This document shows, piece by piece, positions 54,435 through 64,000 of a stretch of 64,000 bases of DNA. A program made the position numbers and the translations under genes. The DNA comes from Verticillium longisporum. Lineage: Eukaryota; Ascomycota; Sordariomycetes; Glomerellales; Plectosphaerellaceae. The notes beneath the pieces are model-generated. The model was not told the origin of the DNA. It searched no databases and saw nothing but the letters and a program-made list of their open reading frames with translations. Every line of letters begins with the position of its first letter. Within the stretch, counting starts at the first letter, position 1. The DNA lies in NCBI GenBank assembly GCA_019188255.1, contig JAETXT010000012.1, positions 2,666,001-2,730,000 of the forward strand. Reading direction: 5' to 3'.

Positions 54435-56024
54435 TTATGCAAACCAAGGAGCTGGAACCTCGCCATCAACACAAAGCCACCATTGCATCGCCTCGGATTT
54501 ACCGGAGGAATCCCGTAGATCCTGCTGCTTCCAGATTGACTCGATGAGGCTGCGCATGACGCGAACATTCCCAACATTTCGAATTTCGTCCATTCGCTCC
54601 AGGACTCTGAGGATTTGAACGCGTTCATGTTCTGTGCGTGCTTCGCAAGCGGTGATAAAAACTGGCCAGGGGCTCGTTGCCACCCGGACCGTTCTCAACG
54701 CTGCAAAAATCTGTTGTAAGTATGCAGCGCTTCGCATGTCGTCACCGGGGGCGGGAACGACGCGCTGGAGATACAGTAGAGCTGCTAAGCGATATAGTTC
54801 GGCAGTCGCCGATGCATCTTTAATTTGCACGGTTGAAGAGTTGGCCGCTTCATCGGGGCTGAGGCGCTGGGAGGCCATTCGCAGCCTCTCTTCCAAAGCC
54901 ACTCGCTGTTGAGACTGCTCACCCGGATCGGAGTTTACGCTTGAGTCTGACAATGTCATGCGCATTTGATTCATGAATGAAATGCTACTGAAAACATCGG
55001 TGGAGCACCCGAATAGGCCGATGATCTTGATGCAAGTCAGCCAAGTTCAGGAGCGTTAGAATCAAACTAACCAAGTTTGAGGTGGGTTGTAAGTTGCTCG
55101 AGTAAGATAACATGCGCAAATCTCCCCGAATACCTCGGGAAGGTTGAGCGAAGCTGCTTAGAACGTCGTAGTAGAGTACCCAGTTCATGAGAAAATCGGA
55201 CACCGGGCGCTGCTGTTGGTGCCATTGTAGGCTGCGCAAAATCTTCTTCGCGCCGTCGAGGTGCAAGTGAAACTGAGCTTCCTGCTCGTCAAAGACCTAA
55301 GCCCTGTTAACTGCGAATGCCCTTTTGATTTATCCAAATCCAGCTTACGCTGTACATGCACAGCATCATAGTAGTAGCTAGCTGTGCCTCTGCATCTGCA
55401 TTCCAACCAAAGCTTGATGACGCTGTCAGTGACTCATGGAGACCCTTTATTGCACTTATCTTGTATTTCAGCGCGGAACCTGGTCCTTGGTGATGATATG
55501 CAGAGATGGCTAGCAAAGAGCTGCACAGAGCTGTTGCGGACCCATCTCGACAGGACAGTACCACCGGCATGATATGATCATGAAATCCATTCCTCGCCCG
55601 AGTTGTTGAGCACATTGGGGCTATGATCTGCTCATCTGTAGCATGTGAGCTGGAGAACGAACACAGCTTGCCAGAGGATACAGACAATACGCCAAAAGCA
55701 TGGCATCTTCGCCAACGATTTGTGAATGCAGCGACAGGGAATGCAGTGGCCCTGCAGATGTTCTCTCTATGAACTGGCGCCAAGTAAGGCGCTTTTCCTT
55801 CAGGCAAAAGTCCATCCAGGTGAAGTTCAAGAACCTGCAGTGATTGTCTTGAGGGTAATCATGGGGACTCGTGGCGTTGGCCACGCGGCATAAGATGAGT
55901 TCTCCACGCCTGGCACAAGGCTCGTCAGGCCAGACCAATCGAATTCCGTAGCCTGCACATGCTCTTTTTGTTCGAACACAGTTGTTACAATGAGGAATTG
56001 TCCTGTCACAACCAATCTTACGGT
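54435..56024 (-). pseudogene. Zn2Cys6 fungal-type transcription factor lacking its first exon
   Basis: Exons 56024-55686, 55635-55349, 55296-55072 and 55025-54435 splice in phase (donors GTCTGT, GTAAGC, GTTAGT) and encode about 480 residues of a Gal4-type regulator. The remaining DNA-binding half is RKIGCDRTIPHCNNCVRTKR then AC, giving the last four of six zinc cysteines (C-x6-C-x2-C-x6-C). The first CxxC half, normally on the preceding exon, is missing: the sequence upstream of acceptor GCTAG at 56025 runs only 26 bases before a transposon end at 56051. The C-terminal fungal-specific domain is intact (LAYYEQIIAP, ALCSSLLAISAYHH, FHLHLDGAKKILRSLQWHQ, IIGLFGCSTDVFS). The gene has lost promoter, start codon and half its zinc cluster, so it is called a pseudogene, yet its remaining codons show no stop or frameshift, so the loss looks recent. 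Confidence 0.85.
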
Positions 56025-56050
56025 CTAGCACCAAAGTAAGTATTTGAGAC

Positions 56051-56280
56051 TAGGCTTAGGAATACTTAAAGATTTTGACCTATTAGGTACCTAGAGGCTT
56101 AGCGTAAAAACCCAAACCCGCCTAAAACCCATTACTCTATTACTTAAATAGGTTTTAGGCTTAAATAGATTACTTAAAAGAAAACCTAAACCTAAATAGG
56201 TAATAGGGCTTAGGTAATTATAGGTTATACGATATAGTAATATTAATATAGTTATACTTACCTAGAATTATAATTAGCTC
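56051..56280. mobile_element. Terminal portion of a hAT-like element, related inversely to 53467-53927
   Basis: Begins TAGGCTTAGGAATACTTAAA and aligns, in the opposite orientation, with the right end of the 461-bp element for about 220 bases (TTAGCGTAA, AACCTAAATAGGTA and ACGATATAGTAATATTA are shared). It carries more C-to-T changes than that copy. The other end was not found; AT-rich sequence continues directly into the gypsy remnant. Confidence 0.65.
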
Positions 56281-59200
56281 CCTATATAGAACTAATAAAC
56301 GATATAGAATAGGATAAATATATATAAGCTAGCGAAGAAGAATCTCTACTCGGATAGACCTAGCCCTATATACCTATATAAGTATACGAAGTTAATAGCG
56401 CTAATAAGGACTATAACCCCCTAATATTATAGAACGAACTTATCTACTATAAGACTAAATTATAGAAAGCTAGTACTTAAAAGCGAGAAAGTACTAAAGA
56501 AAATATATAACTTATAGTAAGAGATTACTTAATACTTTATTACGCTTACGAATAATACTATTAGTTATTCTAGCCCGAATACGTTTACGACGATTATAAA
56601 TATTACTTTAAAGAAAAGGCTATATATTAATTTCTCCCGTATAATTATTAGATCGAGCTACGAGTAAAGGTAGAATTCGAATAGGAAAATCGTAAATAGA
56701 TCCTATATATAGATAAATATAATTAAGGTTAGCTTATATTCTAATTAAACCCCGCTTATTATAATAAATACTATTAAGATAACGCTAAATAGGAGGACTA
56801 CGATAATAATATATATATAAAATACTATATCGCTAAAGCTAGAGATTAGAGACTCTATCGTATAAAGGACGTTAGGAAGCTACTCTTCCGCGTCTATTAT
56901 AAGAGCGATAGGAGGAACGATAACTCGGACGGACTATCTATAATATAGCTACCTATTACGCTACTTTCTTCGGGAAAAGGTAAACGTTAATCGAATAGGG
57001 ATAACGATCGATAAAGGAAATAAGAATAATCTACTCTATTAAACGAACCTATAATACGAATTACCTCTATATAAGAATAAATATAGGAGGACGATAAATA
57101 AGCGCGCTATTAGATAGTAGCGCTTAGGGTAACTATATAAGCCCCGAATATATTAATAAGAATAAGATTATATAGAAATATAAAGAGGAACCCAATTAAT
57201 TTAATATAATAGAAGGATAAACGGTCTTATATAGAGGAGGGATCGTAAATATAGAGACTACGCCCCTCTAAATATTTATCTCTTACTATTAAGGTTATAT
57301 AACCTTTAATATTATTAATATAAAAGGAAAATAAATTATCCTAAATATCCTATAGCTTAGATAATAGAACCCTTAGATTAACTAGATAGTTAGCCGTATC
57401 TAGTAGAGTATATTAGCCCTTAAGGAAAGACCTACGAGTAATCTCTTAAACGACCTCTAATTAGCCCTTATAAATAGGGATAACTTAAAGGAGATAACCC
57501 CGGAAGAGCTTATAATAGAATAATAAGAAAGATTATAGAACGTATTTAAGGAATACTAGAAATACGAAAAGATCTTTAAGGAAGAAGTCGATATAGTATT
57601 ACTTAAGTATATATATTACGATTACGAAATCCTAATTAAGGAAAGGGAGAGCCCCCGATTTAATAAGATCTATAGCTTAAACCCTTAATAGATAGATATT
57701 CTCGATAAATACTTTAAAGAGAATCTTAGAAAAGGATATATCTAATTATCGATATCCTTAATAGGATACCCGATTCTCTTTATATTAAAGAAGAATAATA
57801 AGGAAAGACTATATATCGATTATAAATAGTTAAATAATATTACTATTAAGAATTATTACCTATGACCTCTAATATTAGAATTTAAGGATATATTAATAGG
57901 AGCTAATTAGTTTATAGTACTCGACCTTAAAAGAGCATATAACCTAGTATATATAAAGGATAACGAAGAATAGAAAATGGCCTTTCGAATATAGAAGGGA
58001 TACTACGAATATCTAATTATACTTTTCGGATTAATTAATACCCTAATAACCTTCTAGAATATAATTAACGATATATTACGAGAATTCCTAGATATCTTCG
58101 TAGTAATCTACCTCGACGATATTCTAATCTTTTTAAAAACTAAGGAAGAATACGAAGAGTACGTTTACTAAGTCCTTTAACGACTATATAAACACGAGTT
58201 ACTAGTAGAACCCGAGAAAGTAAAATTCTATATATAAGAAGTAGACTTCCTAGGATATATAATTATATTAGGAGAAATTCGAATAGAAAAATCTAAAATA
58301 ATAGCTATTAGGGAATAGCTTACGCTAAAGAACGTTAAGGACGTTAGAGTATTCCTCGGTTTCATTAACTTCTATTAACGATTCCTAAAAGGATATAGTA
58401 AGATCGTTAACCTATTAACGAACTTTATAATTAAAGATATCGAGTTTATATAGAACGAACCCTAAGAAAAAGCATTTCGATAAATTATCGATAACGTCCT
58501 TAGCGAACTAGTCCTTAGGATAATTAACCCCGAGAAACTAATAGAAGTCGAAATAGACGCCTCTAACTTCGCAATCGGAGGGCAACTTAGTTAACGAGAC
58601 GAGTAAGGACGCCTATACCTAGTAGCATTCTTCTCGAAGAAATTATACGGCCTAGAACTTAACTACTAGATATATAATAAAGAACTTATAGTAATTATCG
58701 AGGTATTTAAAGAATAGAGAATGTATTTCTCTAGAGTACGATACGAAGTTAAAGTCTATATAGATTATAAGAATCTCGTATACTTTATAACGAATAAAGA
58801 CTTTAATAAACGATAGATTAGATAAGTAGAGTTCCTCTCAGAATTTAACTTTACTATTATCTATCGTAAAGGATCGGAAAATAGTAAAGTAGATATCCTA
58901 AATAGGCGCTCAGATTATAAATAAACTACGCCCCTAAATAATAACGTAATTCTCGTAAGCGATAAAGATAGGAACTTAATCCTATACTATTATACTCTAG
59001 CGGTCACGACGCGGGTAATACCCGCTAAGTTACTAGAAGATACTACGGAGCTTATCCGATAAGTCTACGAGGCTAAGGCCTATAGATACTAAGGAGTCGC
59101 GAAAACCTTCGCTTAACTTAGAAAATACTATAACTTTAAAGGTACTAGATAGGACGTTATAGTAATAATCCGTAACTATAACCTCTATAAGAAAAGTAAA

Positions 59201-60657
59201 GTAGAATAATATAGACCCTATAGAGAACTTAAGCTACTATTAGTACTAATAGTAGCCTAGGAGTTAGTCTTATTAGACTTTATTACTAGCCTACTACTAT
59301 TAAAGGAACCCTTAACCGGGATCTCTTACGATAATATACTAATAATCGTCGACCGATTTACTAAGTACTCTTATTTTCTCTTATATAAAGTAATAGGAAT
59401 AGTAGAAGACCTTACCTACGTATTCCTTAGAAATATCGTTAAATAATATAGATTATTAAAAGAATTAATATCGGATAGAGATAAGCTCTTTATTAATAAT
59501 TTCTAGAAATTACTTATCGCTTAACTTAGAGCTAAATATAAACTATCTACGGCTTTCTACCTATAGATAGACGGGTAAATAGGGAGAATAAACTAGACTT
59601 TAGAATAATACCTTCGGTACTATAATTATTAACTATTAATAAGATAATTAGGTTATATTATTATCTATCGTATAGTTTATATATAATAGCTTATTAAGCG
59701 AATTAATAAAGGAATTACTTTTCTATATTAATTATAATTATAATTTAATAGCCTATATAGAACGCTATAAAGTACTAGATAACCTTAAAGCTATAAGTAT
59801 TATGAATAATATTTATAAAATCTAGGAATAAATTAAGCTCGACCTCGAGCTCGTATATACTAGAATAATTATATATATTAATAAAATAAAGATAAAGGGA
59901 CTATCCTTATAGGAGGGAGATAGCGTCTACTTTATCCGCTAAAATATAAAAACTAAATAATTAAATAATAAACTAGATTTTAAGAAACTAGCACTATTTA
60001 AAATTCTTAAGAAACTCTCGGATACTAATTATTACCTCTTATTATTAGAGAATATAAAGATTTACCCCGTTTTTTATATTATATTATTAGAGCTAGTACT
60101 ATATAACGTACTACTCGAAATAAATATAGAAGTCGAAAATACTAATAAATATAAAATCGAAAGAATCCTCGATTATAGAAAGATAAGTAAATAAGAAGAA
60201 TACTTAATTAAATAGAAGAATTATAAATATAAAGAAAATATATAAGAATTAATTAAGAATTTAAATTATCTATAATTATTCTAAGAATATTATTACTTAA
60301 TATAGGATTAAGGTCGGAAAATTCCTCCCCGAAGCCTAACGAGGACTAATCTACGATACTACTAGTACCCTATTCCTAAAGGTCCTATACTACGTTAGCC
60401 TCCTAAGCCTCGAGGCTTAGGTTATCCCCGCTTAGAGGAAGGATACCGTCCTCCTTATTTAATTAACGAATCCTATAAGTAAATAACTCTTCCCTACGAG
60501 CCTTCGCTACTTTCCGTATCTTACGAAGACGGGATAAACGACCTAAGGCTATCGCTAACTTCGTTTAGAGCACTTCTAATTCTATTTTAGTATCCTTAAT
60601 CTTAGCTTTTCGCTTTTTCTATTTTATAAAAGCCTTTTCTACTAAACGATTAACGTA
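56281..60657 (+). mobile_element. RIP-mutated Ty3/gypsy retrotransposon (chromovirus type)
   Basis: Extremely AT-rich DNA in which one plus-strand frame still reads a gypsy Pol, broken by many TAG/TAA codons where Gln or Trp is expected, the pattern left by C-to-T mutation. Reverse transcriptase from about 57750 includes LYIDY, FIVLDLKRAYN and the catalytic YLDDILIF at 58109-58132; RNase H has VEIDASNFAIGG at about 58547; integrase has LLDFIT (59276, first Asp) and SDRDKLF (59474, second Asp). Near 60150-60240 KIERILDYRKI with EYLIK matches a chromodomain, which in chromoviruses targets heterochromatin. A gag region is presumed at about 56480-57200 but not readable. No long terminal repeats could be matched by eye. 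The element is dead. Confidence 0.85.
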
Positions 60658-62506
60658 ATCCACAAGCGAGTGGTTCACCCATGCGAGTGGTTCACTTCAC
60701 CCCGACCCGACAAACATTCCGAGGAAAACCTCAACCCAAACGCCGTAAATCAATTAAAATCACTCCCCCTCGTCTTTTGCAGACGATGAGATAGCTACCT
60801 GACAAGTTCTCGCGTTGTGGCCGGTCTTCCCGCATACGCTACAGCATCGTTTCTTCGGCTGGGACCACGACGCGGGACCCGGGTTCTGCAGCGTTTCCTC
60901 TTTTATCTGGATATCTACTTCCTTCTGAGCAATCTTGTCCTGTCCCTCGCCTACAGCCATGCTTCCTCCTTCCCGGAGACGTAGCTTTTGGCCCTCCGGC
61001 GTCGGCTTAGTGTAGCATTTTCCTCTCGAAGGATCATAACCTCTGACTTCAAAAGAGCGATCTGGTGCATAACACCCCGCGTCCCCTTCGCAAGATAGTC
61101 AACAGCATCTAAAATTGACGTTGGGGAGCTTCCCTGGTGGCGTGAGATTCGCCCTTTGATGAAGTCAGTCTGGGAACCTGCCTCGAGCAGGTTAGTGGGC
61201 GTCTTAGAGACCCAAGAATCACGCTCCCCGTGGGACGTCCCCGGAGGCGTCGTCGTCCTCAACCTCACATCCAGCTTTGACAGGACTGTTTCCGGGTTAT
61301 GGGGGACAAGCCCCGCTCCTCGAAAGCCTCCCTGGATGTTTTTTCTGTCATTGCTTGCTGAAATGCAGCCGAAAACGCCGGGAAGAAGTCCTCTTTGCTG
61401 ATGTGCGTTGTACCCGCCCTCATCCTATCCTCGATTTGCCGACCGTATGCTTTCTTTAGTGGGCCAAAACACCCAACATCGAGAGGCTGGAGTAGATGTG
61501 ACGAATGAGGAGGCATACAGAGTGTGATGATGTTGTTCTCCTTGCAGTAGAGTTCGAAGTCGACCGAGTGGTGACTTTCGTGGCCATCCAGGATCAGTAG
61601 GCGATAACCGCCCGAAGTACGGGACTTTGTATGCCTGTCAAAATGCCGAATCCATTCCAGACCAATATCATTCGTCGTCCAGCCGTTTGGAGATGTTGCG
61701 ATTCTCCAGTCGCGAGAAATCGCGTCGTCCTGGTACCAGCTCGAGAGGTGGTACTTGCCCGAAACCACGATGAACGGCGGGACGGAGAAACCCAACGCGC
61801 CAACGCCCTGGATCACCGTAACCCATTCCCGGTTGCCTGGCTGCCTCATCTTCACATTGGACCGTCTTTCCGAACTGGTCACGACCATTCCGTTGGCGAT
61901 AACGCCCATCTGGAAGCCGGTCTCGTCAAAGTTGTACATGTCAGCCTCTTGGATGCCGTACTTGGCGATCATGTTATGCACGAGGCGGAACCACGCGTTT
62001 ATCGCGTCCGGATCTTCGCATTGGGCCCTCTTGTAGTCGTACTTGCGAAAGAAACGCGTCCGGAGCTCTGGTTGCCGTTTGACGAAGTTTGCGGCCCAGT
62101 TCTTCCCGACGCGTGGCGCGTCACGGTCGGCAAGCAGGCGATTCGCCATATCTCCGACCTCACCCAACCGGGGAGGGTAAGATCGCGCATCTAGGTCAAG
62201 GATATATTCGACAATAGTTTTCTCTTCTAGTACTGTTAATTTGGCAGAATTGGGCGGGCTTTCGCGTCGGGAGGGTTTGCCCTTCTGGCGTCGGAGGAGC
62301 GTCGTTAAGGGGACGGTGTAGATCCTCGCAGCACTCCGGGCGCTTAGGTTCGGGTCATTGTCCATAGCTTGGATAGCAAGGAATAATTGACCTTCTTTTG
62401 AAAGAGTCTCCATCGCGGGCGGAGGTGGAATCTGTAGAATTCAGGTGTAGGTCGTGGGCCCGGGCGAAGTGAACCACTCGCTTGGGTGAACCACTCGCTT
62501 GTGGAT
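60658..62506. mobile_element. Fot1/pogo-like DNA transposon, 1849 bp, nested in the AT-rich block
   Basis: Flanked by TA on both sides (60656-60657 and 62507-62508). Terminal inverted repeats of about 41 bp start ATCCACAAGCGAGTGG and differ by a single base; each contains two copies of GCGAGTGGTTCAC. Length and TA duplication fit the Fot1/pogo group. Base composition is normal, in sharp contrast to the AT-rich DNA on both sides. Confidence 0.93.
60760..62413 (-). pseudogene. Pogo-type transposase (DDE1 family) with two frameshifts
   Basis: From ATG 62413 the first 382 codons contain an N-terminal helix-turn-helix (LSARSAARIYTVPLTTLLRR), a CENP-B-type second half (NWAANFVKRQPELRTRFFRK) and the catalytic DDD core: YNFDETGFQMG, LLILDGHESHH and LLQPLDVGCFGPLK. 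Near 61305-61320, in a G-rich run, the frame slips by one base: the conserved continuation GLVPHNPETVLSKLDVRLR is in the next frame and leads through 61268-60951. A second slip at about 60960-60985 separates the C-terminal zinc knuckle (CCSVCGKTGHNARTC), which is in the frame 60960-60760. Either the copy is recently dead or these are sequence errors. Confidence 0.85.
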
Positions 62507-62508
62507 TA

Positions 62509-63700
62509 CGTTATTAGAAAATAGGGTTATAACCTTATTAGGGACTATTTACGCGTAGAAACTACGTTTATATTATTATAAAAGCGACCGCGACGGATAT
62601 ACTCCTTATAGCGAGAAGAATTAGGGGCGGTCTTATAGACGAGATATCGCTTAAAGTACCCTATATAAGGTATCTTAATTTCGCCCTCGGAGTTAATTAA
62701 AATAGCGAGCGCCTTTCTTTAATCGGTTTTAATAGATAAACGTTTTATAATACGATTTAATATTTTATTATAGTTAATAAGGATAATAAGAGAAGAATTA
62801 CCGTAAGCGGCTAGGATTTATTATTTATAGCTATTAGGATATCGGCCTAAAGGAGGAGTATTATATAATAATTAAGGAAGTAGGGCGGCCGTAAATCGAC
62901 GACCCCGCGATTAGGGAGCGCGATAAGATAAGAATCGGGCCTACTTAGTAAATTACGTAATAGCTTACTTAGATATAAAGGGTAACTTATCTAATATAAG
63001 CTTACTACTTAATATAATAAGGATAGGATAGTAGGTATATAAGGACGGATATTCTAGACTTATAGATATATTCTTTCTCACGATAGTAATTAATCTAAGT
63101 CTTACTTTATATCTATTATAACGAGTGCGTAATGCCTTACGATACTATATCGTCTCAGAGTTATAACCTAAGCTTCTATAAATAGTAACCCTAACCCTCT
63201 AATAGTGTTCCCCCTTCGGAAGCTGCTAGGTCGTAACATTATAATAGAGGGATTTCGTTATTTAAAGCTTTCTATTTAATACCTTTTAAGGGGAATATCG
63301 TCCTTTTAAATAAGGAGGATCTATTATATAAAGTCGAGGATTTAAGAATATAAAAGGGCGAACCCTAGGGCGCTTTATTTAATAATCTAATAAGCTAAAT
63401 ATTATTCCTAAACTTAATTAAGCCTTTAATAAGGAGCTTTTATTTTACGGATTATTATTATGCCCTTAAATCTCCCTCGAAGTATTATAGTAGGAATATT
63501 CTAGTTACGTAAAGTCTTATATATCGAGTAGCTATTATTAATACCCTAAAGCGTATTTAGAATATCTTCTTTAATATAGCTCTTTATTCTAAATTTAATA
63601 ATATAATTAATATAATTATTAGATAAGGGGTAGGTAAGATATCGCGATCTATATATTATTAGGGGGCCGATTTTCGGGTATTAAAAGTAGGTAGAATTAG
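62509..63700. mobile_element. AT-rich, RIP-like repeat remnant on the right side of the pogo insertion
   Basis: About 1.2 kb with the same extreme TpA-rich composition as 56.0-60.66 kb, so probably part of the same decayed repeat domain. No domain could be read. It contains short runs such as CCCTAACCCTCTAA near 63189. AT-rich composition ends abruptly at about 63700. Confidence 0.6.
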
Positions 63701-63956
63701 TATGCGGAGTTGGGGGGGCGCGGAGTTAGGGGTGTAGGACTTACCTACCTACCTTACCTTACCTTACTGCTTTACCGTACGCTGTGATCGATGAGCCATG
63801 TAAAGACGGAACCACCCCTCCCTCCAGAGGAATTCGAGCATCAGCGGCCCCTCCATCCTCACCTCCCCCTTACACAGTGGATGTTGGCAATTCCCTCTAA
63901 GTCACTCGTATCACTTCCCAGACAGCAGGCCAAACCGTTTTTTTCGTTTTCACGCT
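63701..63956. other. Return to normal composition; CTTACCT-type repeat and promoter-like DNA
   Basis: Contains ACTTACCTACCTTACC followed by further TTACC units near 63740-63770, then CT-rich DNA before a possible start codon at 63957. Confidence 0.45.
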
Positions 63957-64000
63957 ATGGCTCAGCCATCCAGCAGTGCCTTCGCGACCTGCCTGAACGA
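63957..64000 (+). CDS. Possible start of a gene running off the right edge
   Basis: ATG at 63957 in a reasonable context (CGCTATGGC) opens MAQPSSSAFATCLN to the window end. It is preceded by T/C-rich DNA. Too short to identify. Confidence 0.3.
   Translation, partial: MAQPSSSAFATCLN

Noticed and set aside
63180..63205. CCCTAACCCTCTAA as a possible telomere remnant
   Set aside because: Only two units are present within RIP-like AT-rich sequence; chance or element sequence is more likely.

Overview
The window is nuclear DNA of a filamentous ascomycete, most likely a sordariomycete. The evidence is short spliceosomal introns of about 40-75 nt (GTRNGT donors, CTRAC branch sites, YAG acceptors), intron-poor housekeeping genes, a Zn2Cys6 regulator, kelch, LCCL and MFS families with Pezizomycotina-type architecture, and a block of transposon DNA with the C-to-T decay expected of repeat-induced point mutation (RIP). 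The species cannot be named from sequence alone.

Left two thirds (about 2-42 kb): an ordinary gene-rich core region. In order: a possible F-box fragment (-), formate dehydrogenase (+), a methionine-permease-like LAT transporter (-), a FAM32A-like protein (+), a mucin-like surface protein (-), 4.1 kb without a convincing gene, dolichol kinase SEC59 (+), ORC2 (-) divergent from mitochondrial PGP phosphatase GEP4 (+), a SANT-like/disordered protein (+), CutC (+), an LCCL-domain membrane protein (-) divergent from the queuine tRNA-ribosyltransferase accessory subunit QTRT2 (+), secreted alkaline phosphatase (+), an acyl-protein-thioesterase-fold protein lacking its serine (+), a Gln/Met-rich disordered protein (-), a DUF924 protein (+), a kelch protein (+) and an MFS sugar transporter (-). 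Exon structures were rebuilt by joining conserved reading frames at splice signals. Several conserved genes carry a lesion as written: an in-frame TAA in the permease, a one-base slip in an A-run in ORC2, and TAG for an expected Trp in the SANT-like gene. Because ORC2 should be essential, sequence error is the first explanation to test there.

Right third (about 42.4-64 kb): gene-poor and accessory. It holds a long gene-free stretch with a 9-bp tandem array and one copy of a dispersed repeat, then small secreted proteins: a Pro/Ser/Thr-rich protein with a C-terminal beta-type domain, a Cys-rich protein, and a 151-residue protein with the full zinc-ligand pattern of M15/VanX-type D-Ala-D-Ala peptidases. 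From 52.26 kb mobile DNA dominates: an AT-rich block bounded by inverted arms, a 461-bp element with terminal inverted repeats and an 8-bp target duplication (hAT-like), a Zn2Cys6 regulator that has lost its first exon exactly where a related element begins, a heavily RIP-mutated Ty3/gypsy chromovirus, and inside that AT-rich DNA a 1.85-kb Fot1/pogo-like transposon with near-perfect inverted repeats and normal base composition. The last 300 bases return to balanced composition and a possible gene start.

The points most worth following are the M15-like secreted protein with its promoter next to an insertion, the regulator decapitated by a transposon, and the layered transposon history (old RIP-mutated gypsy, later unmutated pogo).
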